Assembly (NCBI RefSeq): GCF_000002235.5
Contig: NW_022145611.1
Span: 4,268,754 to 4,332,753, forward strand
Direction of reading: 5' to 3'
DNA: 64,000 nt
Source: Strongylocentrotus purpuratus
Taxonomy: Eukaryota; Echinodermata; Echinoidea; Camarodonta; Strongylocentrotidae
Positions within the stretch are counted from its first letter, which is position 1; each line of letters starts with the position of its first letter. The translations under genes and the position numbers were made by a program. Positions 11,065 through 23,696 of this stretch are shown here, one piece after another. Below the pieces are notes generated by a model. The model ran no database searches, was not told where the DNA came from, and was given only the letters and a program-made list of their open reading frames with translations.

Positions 11065-11103
11065 GAGATAGACAGACAAAGAGAGAGAGAGAGAGAGAGA
11101 GAG
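11010..11103. repeat. (GA)n microsatellite
   Basis: A long GA tract with scattered CAGACA interruptions, just 3' of the acidic repeat gene. Confidence 0.9.
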
Positions 11104-11379
11104 ACAAATAGAGTGAGAAGTGAGAAGCAATGCAACGTGGAGGGGTAGAAGACTATGGATAGTCGGATAGAAGTAAGAATAGTAAAAGGGAGACATACAT
11201 TATATCTAGGGAAGAGAGAAAAGGGTATATTTGTTTTTTGTTCTTCTAAATTACACACTTGGTGATTGAACATCTAATGTACCAGCTGGGAAGGGCCACA
11301 TGCTAAATAGCATTATGTCACAGTTCAACTACCTTTGTATACAAGTGTTTTGTGGCTTATAGAGTACATTCATTGTTTG

Positions 11380-11812
11380 ATCTTTTCCCAATCCTGATTA
11401 AATATTGAATATTTTTTCCAGATTTTTATAAACATCCATCATGTATCCTGTATGCTTTAACTTTTCTGTGTCGATCATATTTACATCAACATATTTTCAT
11501 TTTCATTATTATCATCAACATCATCATCACCATCATCAATTAAAAAAAAATTGTAATGATCCACCCTGCCTCGGGCTAACGCGCTATCAAGCAAACGCTT
11601 ATCATGACTGCCCTTTTTCTTCTGCAGATTTATTACTGAATAATTCTTGATAGTGTGTTATCAGTTACATTTTGTTTTAATGTCAACATTTCTATTGTTA
11701 TCATATTGTGTATACAAAAAAAAATTGTTATATTTTGTATATGTTGTATCATTGAAATGTAATTTGGTTTGTATGTTTTGCAGAAGAGGATAAATTCAAT
11801 TCAATTCAACAT
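11380..11812 (+). mobile_element. LINE 3'-end fragment with (AATTC)n tail
   Basis: The stretch matches 35640-35893 block by block: AATATTGAATATT, CATCCATCA, TTTCTGTGTC then ATATTTACATCA, GTTATATTT, TTGCAGAAGA and the terminal AAATTCAATTCAATTC. It is non-coding and probably the 3' UTR of a 5'-truncated non-LTR retrotransposon. An ATC-rich expansion sits inside it at about 11505-11540. Confidence 0.65.
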
Positions 11813-12414
11813 TTACATAGTTGAAAACTTGAAACTAAAGATATATTTATAAATACATGTATATTGTATAGATAGTTTTTTTCTTTTCTTTTCTTTTTCT
11901 ATTTATTTATTCATTTTTGTTTATTTTTTTATTTTTTTATTTTTGGGGGAGGGGGCATTTTAAAAGATGAATCATGGGCAACCCGATTGATTAAAGATCC
12001 TTTGTTCTTATACTTTGCTATATGTTGACAGACTTACTACTTGTAGTCGATATGTGGAGACAGAGGTGAGGGTCCTGTGATTATGGACTGGAATCATATC
12101 CTGGTGAATTCACATACACACAGTCACTTTAAAAGTACAAAATCCATGGAACTGATTGATACTATTGTCAATCTAAGGCACAATTTCTGACAACAGAAAA
12201 TATTGTCTAAACGTAAATTTGTGTATATGGCAAAAGTCTTTTATTCACACCAAAAAATACATTTACCAGAGTTAACAGTTCATTTACATTTAAATGACGT
12301 TTTCATAATTTGTGTTTAATACATTAAAGTACTTATTTTAAAAAAGGATTTGAAATCGGGAATAAAAAGAAGGTCGAATCTCATATTATCATAATAATAA
12401 TAATAAAAACGTTA

Positions 12415-12660
12415 CTTATAAAGCGCTTACCACCAAAGTCTCTAAGCGCTAGAGATAGATCTAGGGATATTTTTAAATAAGCATTCCAAAGACCCTACGC
12501 TCATCTGAGCCGATAGAAGAGAGGCCCTCCCAATAAGGGACAATATTGGACCAGTAGGGCAATTTAGGGGCCCTGCTCCCAAGTCTCGTGCAGGGGCAGG
12601 TATCCCATTCAAACTAATTGAAGTGAAACGATTCCTACAATGTTTAGCAGAATTCATACC
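12415..12660. repeat. possible SINE-like repeat
   Basis: It opens with TTATAAAGCGCTTACCACC and then TCTAAGCGCT, a pairing of GCGCT words seen in many marine invertebrate short repeats. No second copy is seen in the window, so the call is weak. No gene is visible from here to 12940. Confidence 0.3.
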
Positions 12661-12939
12661 AATATTTTTGTATGAAATATCTACAATTTATAATCTACTA
12701 AAATATGAAGTAATAAATGAGGCTAACCTGGCATTTTGAATAGATATCCTTGATTAAAAAATGGGCCCATGGGGCCATATATGTATGATTTAATCAAGAA
12801 AAGGGATCTTAAACCTTGTAATGGAAAATGTAGGTGCCCTTGGTGTATAATGTATCATTCATGACTATAGTTTTATGCTATTGAATCACATGTGTTATAT
12901 TTGGGCCCTTAGAATAAGATTTTGGGTACCTTAGACATA

Positions 12940-13310
12940 GGGCGCGTTTATCGGGGCTTGCCACTAGATATGTACATATCGTACCCCACTATACGATCGT
13001 GATTTGCGGGATGTCGTGTTTATCGTCTCTTCACAATTCACAATAAAGGCCTTGTCTCTTCGCAGCTGCTCAGCGCCGTTTGACCCGGGAAGCAGACTAG
13101 CCTGGGAATTCCTATTTGCATGTGAGGTTCAAAACAGCTTTGCGTTTATCGGTCTCTCAGAAATGTGATTCTGGCTGTATGTCACATTCAAAACACACCT
13201 TTTTGCGTCTTTAGATATGCCCATGGCTTTGCGTTTATCACCTCCTAAATTTGCCTGAAAGACGTTTGAGAAACCTGATTCTAGCCAAAAATTTGGTCGA
13301 TAAACGCGAC
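12940..13310. mobile_element. MITE with GGGCGCGTTTATCG inverted ends
   Basis: The left end GGGCGCGTTTATCG (12940-12953) is mirrored by CGATAAACGCG (13298-13308). Extra internal copies of GCGTTTATC lie near 13142 and 13231. The element is non-coding, with no obvious target duplication. Confidence 0.6.
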
Positions 13311-14006
13311 CATATTTGGCTTTCAAAGCCCCATTTCTACAATGTATCATATTTTGATACTAAAGTAGATATCTGATGTGCTCCTATAACCCCAAAAAAT
13401 AGTTTGAAGCAGTCCGCTCAACTGTCTAGAGTAACCGATCCTTTGGGCCCTTGTGGAGCTACTTCAAGGCCCATGTGACCTTCTATTTCACTGTATTGTT
13501 CTTAGTAGGGTTTTTACAACAATCAAACATTTTAAAGCAAAATATTTGTTCTGATATGGGCCCCTAAAATATAAAATATAAAAAGTTGGCACTAACTATA
13601 AGCTAAGGTTTAAAAGATCAAACAAGGTAATGAAATTTCCAGCTTGGAAACATTCAAAGTACCGTAATGATTATTTTCAATTTTAGAATTATAAACTACA
13701 GCCCCACTTTGACACTCTCTGAACACTGCCAAGATTTGTGACGTCACTCAAAGGACCAAATAAGCATATTAAAGCAGACGATGTCCTATAACAATGCACA
13801 CACTTTCAGTGCCTGTTTCTGAGCATGGTCTATGAGAGATTGCAGAGCCTTCTTAAGGTTGAGTAACAAGAAGAATTTGCTTGAGAATTATCCGTGCTGG
13901 GGGTGGTTTCTTTGAAATTAATTGATGGTATGCGCATCGCATAAGATTGGTCAGTTGTCGGGCAAGACCACAAGCCAATTCATTTACTGTACTCCACTCT
14001 TATTAA

Positions 14007-14201
14007 AGCCTACATCTGCACTAGTTTGGCCAGGAGGGATTAGATCTCCCTGCAAGGTCACTGACAGGTGGTTATCTCATCGAATCAGCTCTCAATTAAC
14101 ATACGGTAAGAAAAAGGGGATCATGGGGGACCAACGAGCACTGCTTAGGCATTGTTTGCTACATAGAGGGCCCAAGTAGCTACAAGTAGTGCAGTCCAGC
14201 T
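14007..14201 (+). mobile_element. TTAA MITE, family E copy 1
   Basis: It is flanked by TTAA on both sides, with ends AGCC and GGCT-like. The body carries GGCCAGGAGGGATTAGA, TGACAGGTGG then TATCTCAT, and GGATCATGGGGGACCAACG. Other copies lie at 28127-28344, 37987-38173, 38818-38962 and 52008-52203. Confidence 0.8.
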
Positions 14202-14312
14202 TTAAGGGAAATTAGCAGATGATGTGGATTTTCCCCATACTGTCTTTCATGTTTCACATAGAATCCTCCGACCATGGCATCGTCTGACTTCATGGCATCA
14301 TCCTTCAATGCA

Positions 14313-14749
14313 TCATCTCTTCTGTTTGCCTTTGTGGTTTCCTCCAGGCTTCTGCCTCTTCTTCACCTTACCCTTGAACGGTGGTTTCCGAGGTCCTGCG
14401 TGTCCTTGAGCGCCTGACCCGGGTCTCGACTTTGAATTGCTCCTTCTGTGCGCAATCTTACTCCTGGTATTAGAATGATCTCTGTAAAGACATTGGTTAA
14501 GGAAATGACTCGGTCCCATGCATTTGTACTCATGCTAGCTGTTGATATTATAACTATGTTATATACAAACAAAATCAAAACAAGCACACACTTGGTTTCT
14601 TGGTAGTCTGTTATAATAAACTACCTTCATTATCACCGTCATCATCAGCATCCTAACCATCATCATTATCATAATAAACATCATTATCATCATCGTCACC
14701 AGCATCCTCATCCTCATCACCACTTTCCTAATAACCATCATGTCACAAG

Positions 14750-14781
<32 letters not shown>

Positions 14782-14798
14782 CCACCACCATCATCATC

Positions 14799-14829
<31 letters not shown>

Positions 14830-14840
14830 CCATCATCATT

Positions 14841-14872
<32 letters not shown>

Positions 14873-14966
14873 CACCATCACCATCATCATCATCATCATC
14901 ATCACCATCACCATCACCATCATCATCATCATCACCACCACCACCACCATCCTCATCATCATCATC

Positions 14967-14998
<32 letters not shown>

Positions 14999-15078
14999 CA
15001 TCATCACCACCACCACCATTCTAATAACCATCATCACCTCACAAGCATAATCATCACCATCATCATCATTCTATTTAC

Positions 15079-15113
<35 letters not shown>

Positions 15114-18100
15114 CCATCACCTCATTATCATCACCAGTATCCCCATCATCATCATCATCATCACTATCATCATCATCGTCGTCATCATCACCATCATCAC
15201 CATCACCATCATCATCATCATCTTCACCATCATCTTCAACCCTCTCGTAACAAGAAAGTAGACATTGTAAAGGATATTTGTTGTTTTTGTTTCTCCTTCT
15301 TGACTGCTCTTTTGACTCTGAGTGGTCTTCCATTCAGCTTAGTACCATCCATCTTCAATGCAAACTGTACTGAAGACGAATCCTGTTTCAAATGAAATAC
15401 AAAATAGGCCTTGGATTAACACTCCAGCACTTACAAAACCTGCAGAAAATAGGACTCGACCCTTTTAATGCAATACAAATGATCTCCCTATGCCACCATG
15501 TATACAGCTGCTTACAGCAATGGATAGATATACAAAAGGCTTCAAGATTATTTAACTGTTTCCATTGCAAAACTAATCTTTACAGGTGTTCAAAATATGT
15601 TGTTATTGAGTTTATCAGGATGGGAAAAGGGCAATTTTGGAAAGCCATTGTGTTGCAGAAAGCAATCTTTTCATCAATTGGTGCCTAAAGTTTTGTCCTG
15701 ATCTGTGCAAGTGGCAAACAAGCCACCAGGGCAGTTGGCACTGCAAGGAAATGAAAGGTCTATATTATACCTCTGCACAGTCTAAAATTTTCTTCACACT
15801 TGGAAATAATACTCTTTAAAGATAAAGTTGATTTTTGGTTATGCGATTACAGTACATTGAGAAAAAACACAGTGTGGAATCGATCAGAAAAGGTTGATCA
15901 TCTAGCATATAAGTATTGGTGTGTACTGGAATCATCAAAATGTTAAGAAATTTGGCCTAGTCTTGGTAAAGCTACAAGTACTGTACACCGGAATATGTAT
16001 ATGAGAGTACAACAACATGTGGCGTAAAAATCTGTCCCGATTTTTATGCTGTAACATGCCTTATTTAGAATATTAAGTCATTTGAAGAGCAATGCTTTAC
16101 AGGGAACATTTTTAATCTGATGTTCTTCCACACTTGCATAATAGCAATGATAATGTTCACAAACTATTTTTCACCTCTTCCTAGAACTGAACCTTCTCTT
16201 CAAATCAAAAATGTGATTTCTAAAATCATCTGAGCAGCAGAGAGCCAATGTGATTGGCATATTCGGAACTCTTCTTAAAGGAATGCTGGTGTGATCACTT
16301 CATCATACCTATTTCCTAAAACTGTTGAATATAACCCTGTCAGAGATTCATTTTAATTCATTTTCCAATACCAGCCATGTTATCAAGTAACCATGAATTA
16401 AAGTTTAATCCCTATTATACAAGAGTGAGAATTGTTTTTCTTCTTAATAGACTTACTTCAAAGAGCACATATCCAAATCCCTTTCCTACTCCAGTGGCTT
16501 TGTCTCGAATGAGTCTCACTCCTTCAACGGTTCCAAACTCCTCAAAGTGGTTTCTCACAGCTTCATCATCAACGTTGAAAGCAAGATTACCCACAAACAG
16601 AGAGCGTTTCATGTCATGCTACAAGGAAAGATAATGATGCATGGAAAGTTGGGAGGATAACATTAGGCTCTACTTTAAATATACAGTCCAAAAGGGTGAA
16701 CAAATTGTTGTTTTTTTAAAGAAGAAAATAAAACATGAACAAACAAAATAGAACAACGGTGAGGTCTACCCTGGGATCAAAGTGATAAAAGCAGAAAAGA
16801 GAAAGAGACAGATCTGGGATAGTTTTAGGAAAACCTGAATGTGTGTACTAAACTTATGAATTTTGAAATTGTAGTTGATCAAAAACGAATTGGAAACACT
16901 ATGATGGGAAATACAGTAGCAGAGTGTTCTTGAATTATATATTCCAAAAGTAATGGAGGATTTGGCTAAAGAAACAAAAGCAATTAAACTAGTCACTGGT
17001 ACCTTCAAGAATGAAGACTAAAAGGTCATCCAAGTTATACAACATTTATCAATCAAAAAGATATTTCTTTCTGTTTATTATACCTTCTTGTTGTTGCCAG
17101 CTATATCCACTCTCATATGATGCTTGTTCACAATCTTGCCATTGCTGTTAATAAAAGAAGAAAAATAATTTTCTAGCGATCGAATTGAGATTGCTGAAAA
17201 TTGAATGCGCAGCAATAATCTTTAAAATATACTTATTTTGAGACGACATTACAAAAAGGATATATATACGTATTATATATTTATCACACCCTTCTCATTC
17301 TTTGTTAGTTTTCACTCCCAAATAGTTGCTCAACATGTGCAACATAAGAAATAATTTACCTGTAGACATTGTGACATTATTAGCAACAAAATAAACGCCT
17401 CATTCATTTAAAAAAAGGATAGAAAATTAATTTAAAAAACAGACAAATATTGAATGATGGGATTGTTTTTCAAGAGATATACTGAATGATATACCTTGCT
17501 AAAGCTGCTCTGGCGCACTGCTCTTCCTCAAAGACAATGTAAGCATTGAATGAGGTCTTCTTGGGATTCAATTCCTGTCTGAAATATCAATAATGAAACA
17601 AAACAAATTGTTGATACTTCTTCATAAAAATACAAATCTACAGAATATTAAACAATTGAAATGTTAGTATTCTTGGTTAATTTAGATGAAATCAAGAGAA
17701 TTTCTTATCTATTTCAGTATTGTAAATTCCTGAATTCTGGTAGACAATCCATTTTGATTTACCTCTATTAGTCAAGATATGAAGAAAGAAAAATTAAATA
17801 AGAAGATTCTGTGCAGGTTTTCAAAGGTTTTTTGTTTATCATTTATTTATTACATTTTCATAGAAATACAATCAAAGCAAATAAACATTCATACAACAAA
17901 ACACTGAATATACAGACTAATCAATACCATCGGCAATGTATAACAAATGTTTCACTTTACAATTTATGTAAAATAAAAAAGGAGAATTTTAAATAAAGCC
18001 TATGATGGCTTTGTGAGACAAAGTTTTCAGTAAGATATAACATCTTAACATCATAAAGTTAAAATAAAGGCTTCGCCCCTGAAGGGATGATGTACTCACT

Positions 18101-21100
18101 TTATTGCTGCAACTTTCTTGGACATACTGGGATCAGCCGCACCCTGTAAAGTCATTCAAATATATAATAACATTACCATAGCACAGAAATAGATTTCATA
18201 CTCTCATCTAACATGAACATTATAACTAAAGATACTACACATACCTCTATAACCAGGCATTACATTTGACTTGACTTTCAAGAATCATTTTCTGATTTAC
18301 AACAAGGCCTGACATCAAAAGATACTGTAATTGTGACAAGTTCATAGAGTGATGAAGAATTTGTATTAACTGAATGTTCTTTTATGATCTTCATGATGCA
18401 TATCATGTGAGGTGGTTGCCATAGTAAACACATAAGGAATTGGAATATCATCCTGCAGTGAGATCATCTCGCAAAAGCACAATGCATGAAATACCATTAT
18501 TAACACACATGTAAATTACCTACAAATAACTACAATATTTACATATTGTCCTTCAAATAACATACAATATATAATATTTCATTATCTTACCATGGATCTG
18601 AAACGCATGCTTTCTATTGCTCCATAGATTTTGAAGAGTCCTTTCAGCTCCTGTTCGAGTTGGAATTTAAAAAAAAGAACAGGAACAAAGATTAGTTTTT
18701 AAAGATTCCAATCAGATACACATTCTCTTGAGCTACATGATAGGTACGTAGCATGCAGCCTCTCTGTTAACCTGAAAGAATAGGGGAGAACAAAAGAGGT
18801 TCTTAGCAGGTAGTTTTGACTAGTGATTACCGTTAGCATATTCTTCTCTAGGATGCTTTTACTATATGACACACAAATAAGATCATTCTTTAAAAGGTGA
18901 ACAAACTAGGAAGAAGAAACAGAAAAAGGAAAGAGAGCACGACAGATAGATAGAAAAAGAGAAAGATAGACAGAGGCAGAGAGGGGGTGGGGGGGGGAGT
19001 GAGTAATAGAGGGGGTGATGTACAGAAGAGTAACAGCAACTAGATAGTATGGTAGAGATAAAACTAAGAAATGACTTACTTTCTTTGTTATGTTGACTGG
19101 CAGGTTGCCAACGAAAACCGTCCTAGCAAGAACAATAGGATCCATTGGCTCCATTGGCTCTTTTTTGCTTTTCTTCCTCTTGGATTTAGGCTCATCGTCA
19201 TCATCTTGCGCTCTTCGTTTGGAACCCTTCTGGGGAAGTTTCTTATCAGGACTGCTATCCTCTGACTGAATACTTGTTTGTCCATCATTGGAAGCCTTTT
19301 CTTCTGATTGGGTCTTATTGTTTTTGTTCTTGGACACTCTTCCTCCGGGTGTATCTTTGCCTGCCTGGTGAGAACAAAATGACATTGAGTAAATAAATGA
19401 CACATTTAAAACAAAACTAGTTTAAAGTACTGTCTCCTATTCTCTACAGAGATACAAAAGGGCTTTCAGATGGCAGAACCCCCGCTCTTAATGAAAATGT
19501 GTTTAACAACTTAGGTCAGAATAAATTACGGGAAATAGGAGAAAGTGAGGCTGTATGAGTGCATCCATGTTATGATATGAACAACATCATTATCATCAAA
19601 TAAAAAAACTACAATTATACAGGATTTAAAGGGCAATGCAGCATTTACAATGATATCTGTATGAAAACAGAGAAATAAGAGCAACAGAATGGCAAAAGTT
19701 TGAAGTAATTCAGATCAATTATAAGAAGGTTACAAACGTGTGACATCTCTACAAATATTAAATTGGCAATTTAAGTAAGGTCGCAGCAAATGGTGTATAT
19801 TATCATAGTTTAAGGGGAGAGATCAGACTTGAATAATTATAGGCCCATTTTGATAATACCTGTCGTTATGAAGATCATGGAACGGGCAGTACATAATCAA
19901 TTGCAAGAATATCTAACAGAAAATAATGTTCTCTCTCCGAATCAATCAGGTTTTCGTAAAGATCATAGTACCCATACTGTTTTAACCTATTTTTCTGATT
20001 TTATTTATAGACAAATGGATAAGGGTCACATGACAGGCGCGTAAAATAATGTTAGAAAAGCTTTGTAAGTACGGTATACTGGGTCAAGAAATTAATTGGT
20101 TCATGGAATACTTGAGTGATCGGAAACAAAAAGTTGTACTCGGAAAATTTGAATCAGATTGGGGTACGACTTTGTCAGGCGTACCACAAGGCGCCAATTT
20201 AGGCCCGTTGTTGTTTACTGTCATGGTGAATGATCTTCCTAAGGTGGTATCAAAATGCCAAGTAATGTTATATGCAGACGATGCTGTACTGTTTTTTAGT
20301 AGTAAAAAAAGTGAGGACATTGAATCGGCCTTGAACTTTGATTTGAAACTAGTTTATGAGTGGGTAAAAGAAAACAATCTGGCATTAAACCACAAAAAAA
20401 CAGAATTTATGTTATTTGGTTCACAAATGAAATTGGCTAAACTTGAAAAATCTATATGCATTCAACTCGAGCAACACCAAATCTCTCAGGTTTATATCTA
20501 TAAATACTTAGGAGTCTGGCTAGATCCAACATTGAGCTGGAAAGAACATGTGACAAAAACAAGTAAAAAGATAGGGTCAAGGATAGCATTACTTGGTCGT
20601 TCAAAAAGATACCTACCTTTGGAGGGACTGAAGCTTCTTGCCAATGCATTAATTTTGCCTTTATTTGAATATTGTTGTAATACATGGTCTAATTGTTCAC
20701 AAAATGTCCGAGATGTAATCATTAAACAACACAAGAAAATGGCCAGAGTAATCTTGGGGGCCAATGTAAGAACCCCAACTCAAGAAAATTTAAATAAACT
20801 CAAGTGGGTAAGCATTCAAAGTAGGTGGAATTATTTCAAATGTAAAATGATTTATTCTGTTTTTCAAAGTCAAACTCCCGTCTATATTTTACAAATGTTT
20901 AAAAAAAAACAATCTTTACATAACATTAGAACACGCAGTGCACAAAACGCAGGATTAATTTTACCCAAAATAAAAACCCAGATGGGGAAACAAAGTTTTT
21001 CATTTGATGGTGCGGCTTTCTGGAATACTTTACCTAATTTTTTTTTAAAATGCACCATCAAATTCTTCATTTACTCTTTTGTTTTGGCGCTATAATAATT

Positions 21101-23696
21101 TAAATCATTGAACTGGTCCATTGTGTTGTGTTTGTTTCTTTTCTTTTATTCGAAAATGTTGTAACTTAATTCACTTTGTTTCGATTTGGATTGTTTATTT
21201 TCAATATGTTTGTTAATTTTGTATTTATGTTGTAGGGCCTCCACGGAAAACAGTATTGAACTACTGATGGAGCCACCCTACTAAAAAAAGACTAATAAAT
21301 AAAATAAAAAAATAAATAAATAATGTAACTATGTCTAAATTTTCATTTCAATATACCGTTTCTCCTTTTTTCAGAGCAATTTGCTATTAGGGTGGGATTT
21401 CCCTCTAACGCAATGTTTCTCTACATAGTCTTGGAGGGCAAGTTCAGGAAACCAAAACAACAAGGCTAGCTAGCCTACAGATAATGAATAATTGAAACAT
21501 TTTCTTTCTATAAAGCTGGAGAAGAAAACAAATGATAAAAAACTGTTGCCTTGTGGAGCTTACCTTGTCAAGAGTAACATTCTGCTTGGTGGTCGCAGAT
21601 GGCTGGAAGAATGAAGCTAGAACCCTTTTTTGGGATCCTGATGGAGTGCTCGTCTCCTCAGGATTTGAACCTAGAAAGTTAGCAATGCTGCCTGGTACAT
21701 ATTCATTTCCAGATTGGTTGCTGTAGAAACAATAAACATGGTAGCATCATTATGTCATATGAGTCTAAATCTTGTCATATTAAATCATGTTTTGAACTGT
21801 GCTGGACACAAGCCAGAAGAGGAAGCAAATCAAGTCAACTCTATATTAGAGATTTAGAGGAAAATGTCCTTAAATAACCCATTATTTTATCCCCCCTAAA
21901 AAGTGCACTTTTCTTTATTTGTCAATCTTATTTTAGCAATCACTAAATGTCTTTAAAAAGAGATATAAAACCTCATTACTCAGTAGATATATAAGAAATG
22001 TTTGATAAGGTTTTTTAATTTTTTTTTAGTTGTTTGATCGTTTGTCAGTTTTGTTTTTTGTTTTTTAGTGTTTTAGTTTGGTTGTTTTGTTTGCTGTCAA
22101 TGTAAGAAACAATAACAAATCTCTTTTGTTGTTAGTTTTTGTTTTCTGTTATTCTTTTGGGTATATTATGCTTGTACAATGTAGTTATTCTGTAAATCTT
22201 CAATCTGGTCTTGTACACATACTCTCTTCTTATCCTGATTTCAAATTTTTCATTTTTTTATAGATGGCAGCACCAATAAGGTATTACCTTTCTAGCTGCC
22301 TCCTCATTCACATAAATACTCACTTTTGCTATGTTTTTGTCCAGATCACCTTATTTTTAACTATTATCTAATTCTACCTAATGTTTTCAGACATCGCCAC
22401 TGGTGCTTCAACTTGATTGTAAATAGTACTAGTTGTAAACCTGTTGTTTATGATAGTGAGTACTATATAGTAGGTGCATGCACAACCATCTGTAAACAAC
22501 GTTGAAGTACAGTTAAACCTGAATCTACCGACGCAACCGAAACAGAAAGACTGCCCTTTTATATCTAGAAGAGAAACATAATTGTGTCTCTCTTGGACAT
22601 TGACAATTTTTCAGGCATTGTTTGATGCATTGCTTGGATTCTGGCACACATAGCAGCATTACTATCCTGGCTGTGTACTGTATAAAGATGGGCAACACTG
22701 TCCCAGTGTAGTACATTCACGCAACATTTTGTAAAACCTGCTGTATAGTGTATACTTTCAAATGGTCTGATAAACAAATAAGTAACCAATGGAATTTACA
22801 TGTTTCGTTGATGAAAATTTCCTTCGTTTTTCAGATATTTGAGCCTACTTTTACCGATTAGGCCAACCAAATCAGCTCTGTTCTGCCATTTTCTAATTTT
22901 ATGATGTTTTTTTAAATGAAGGGAGACCTGAATGCCTGATTTATATGTCATTTCCCTGCTTGTTGTTTATCGTTGCTATCAAATGCGATCAGTTGTTGTA
23001 AGGTAAGCCGCAGGCTATCTGCGCATGTCAGATATTGCGCAAATGCTTTAAATGATGTCACTGGTATAGTGTACGCAAGCACGCTTTATGATTTTATCAA
23101 TATCAGGAGGGAACTAAGCAGTCGTGTCTCGAAAAGGAGGGGAAAAAACTTTTAAAAAGGGCATTAAAAGTAAGTTTACAAAATTTCTTTCCATTCTTAA
23201 TATTTTAAGTTTTAAAATCATGTGCCAAAAGTGCGGCTCTGGAGCCAGTGGGAAAGGCATTCTTTTTCTTCCAGGCTACTTTTTGGAGGCACTGCAAGGG
23301 GAGGCTGAATTATTAATCTTCCGCTCATCATCATCATCATCATAACAACAGTAAGACTAACAATAAAATGATAATTAAATAACAATAAATCAATGTCAAT
23401 GATAACATTAATACTACTAATAATAGTTTTATTAATAATAATAAATAATAGAAAAAGAAGTCTAATAAAAAAACTTAAAATCAATATAGATCTATGAGTG
23501 ATGCGAGATTCATTGGATTTGCCACTGAGCCAAGACTGAAGACAGCTGCGGAGCTGCAGTCAAACCATGACATTATTTTCAGTATGTGGGACTCGCTCAG
23601 CTCAGATCTCTAAATGTGTAGAGCTTGTATTTCAACTTACATTTCTTTCTTTTTCTCTTTCTTTTTTGTACGTTTTCGCTTCTGTTTTCCTTCCAT
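14313..23696 (-). CDS. RBM34: RNA-binding protein 34 (yeast Nop12-like), nucleolar
   Basis: Ten coding exons are read, in transcript order: 23641-23696, 21564-21720, 19080-19364, 18591-18650, 18100-18143, 17495-17578, 17084-17144, 16457-16618, 15278-15382 and 14313-14483. All join in frame to 1185 nt, 394 residues. The N-terminus is Lys-rich (MEGKQKRKRTKKKEKKK). A low-complexity segment with basic clusters RRAQDDDDEPKSKRKKSKK runs to about residue 150. RRM1 (about 154-243) has RNP2 TVFVGNLP and RNP1 NAYIVFEEE; RRM2 (about 254-331) has RNP2 LFVGNLAF and RNP1 GKGFGYVLF. The tail is basic and Gly/Lys-rich, ending HKGKQKR. RBM34 and yeast Nop12 are nucleolar proteins of large-subunit pre-rRNA maturation (established). 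Nine introns are GT-AG; the last has U12 AT-AC signals. The exon 2-3 intron holds an antisense LINE. The start is the first ATG of the Lys-rich exon; the family name is confident. Confidence 0.93.
14484..15277 (-). other. U12-type AT-AC intron (last intron of RBM34)
   Basis: On the minus strand the intron begins ATATCCTTT directly after codon CAA of exon 9. It carries TTCCTTAAC at 14496-14504, a perfect U12 branch-point consensus. It ends TTTAC directly before AGAGATCAT of exon 10. The branch site lies 12 bases before the 3' end, within the usual range. No plausible GT donor gives an in-frame join. The AT-AC join is phase 0 and yields KQKQQ then RDHSN, which parallels human RBM34 (KFKQQNSN, from memory). 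Length is 794 bases, more than half of it ATC repeat. Confidence 0.88.
14740..15235. repeat. (ATC)n trinucleotide tract inside the U12 intron
   Basis: A long CAT/ATC repeat with ACC and TTC interruptions. The Ser-rich and Met-rich open frames here are its translation. Confidence 0.95.
15820..16204 (+). mobile_element. TTAA MITE, family A (subfamily 2) in RBM34 intron 8
   Basis: TTAA at 15816-15819 is followed by AGATAAAG. The body shares GTGGAATCGATCAGAAAAGG, TTGATCATCTAGCAT, CTGGAATCATCAAAATG and AGAAATTTGGCC with family A. The right half (GTGGCGTAAAAATC to AGAACTGAACCTTCTCTTCAA) matches the inverted copy at 54426-54799. Confidence 0.75.
19811..21322 (+). mobile_element. 5'-truncated LINE with reverse transcriptase remnants
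   Basis: The 3' part of a non-LTR retrotransposon ORF2 (CR1/L2/Jockey-like by appearance) lies antisense in RBM34 intron 2. Frame 19829-20044 carries NNYRPILIIPVV and NQSGFRKDHST. Frame 20049-21095 carries GVPQGANLGPLLF, the catalytic box MLYADDAVLF (YADD at 20271-20282), a thumb region and a C-terminal AAFWNTLPNFF. Between the two frames the usual LDLSKAFDTVDH-type block, with the first catalytic Asp, is missing, so the copy cannot encode an active enzyme. The 3' UTR ends in AATAAA-type repeats (to about 21322) after a short hairpin-like GGGCCTCCACGG to GGAGCCACCC segment. A related 3' end lies at 38600-38815. Confidence 0.88.
21723..23640. other. RBM34 first coding intron, no further features
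   Basis: This is intron 1 of RBM34 by the exon reading. It holds AT-rich sequence, a short ATC tract at about 23328-23343 and no recognisable transposon ends. Short open frames here lack support. Confidence 0.5.

Noticed and set aside
14740-15235. CRISPR-like arrays or other prokaryotic systems
   Set aside because: The short tandem repeats here and elsewhere lack regular unique spacers. All genes are intron-bearing animal genes.
14738-15333. Met-, Ser- and Asp-rich frames
   Set aside because: They are translations of the ATC microsatellite in the RBM34 U12 intron.
15278-15382. A GT donor (AAT then GTCTAC) for RBM34 exon 9
   Set aside because: It would join in frame only to an AG acceptor, adding ISFTI, but GTCTAC is a poor donor. 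The adjacent ATATCCTTT with TTCCTTAAC and terminal AC fits the U12 rules exactly.
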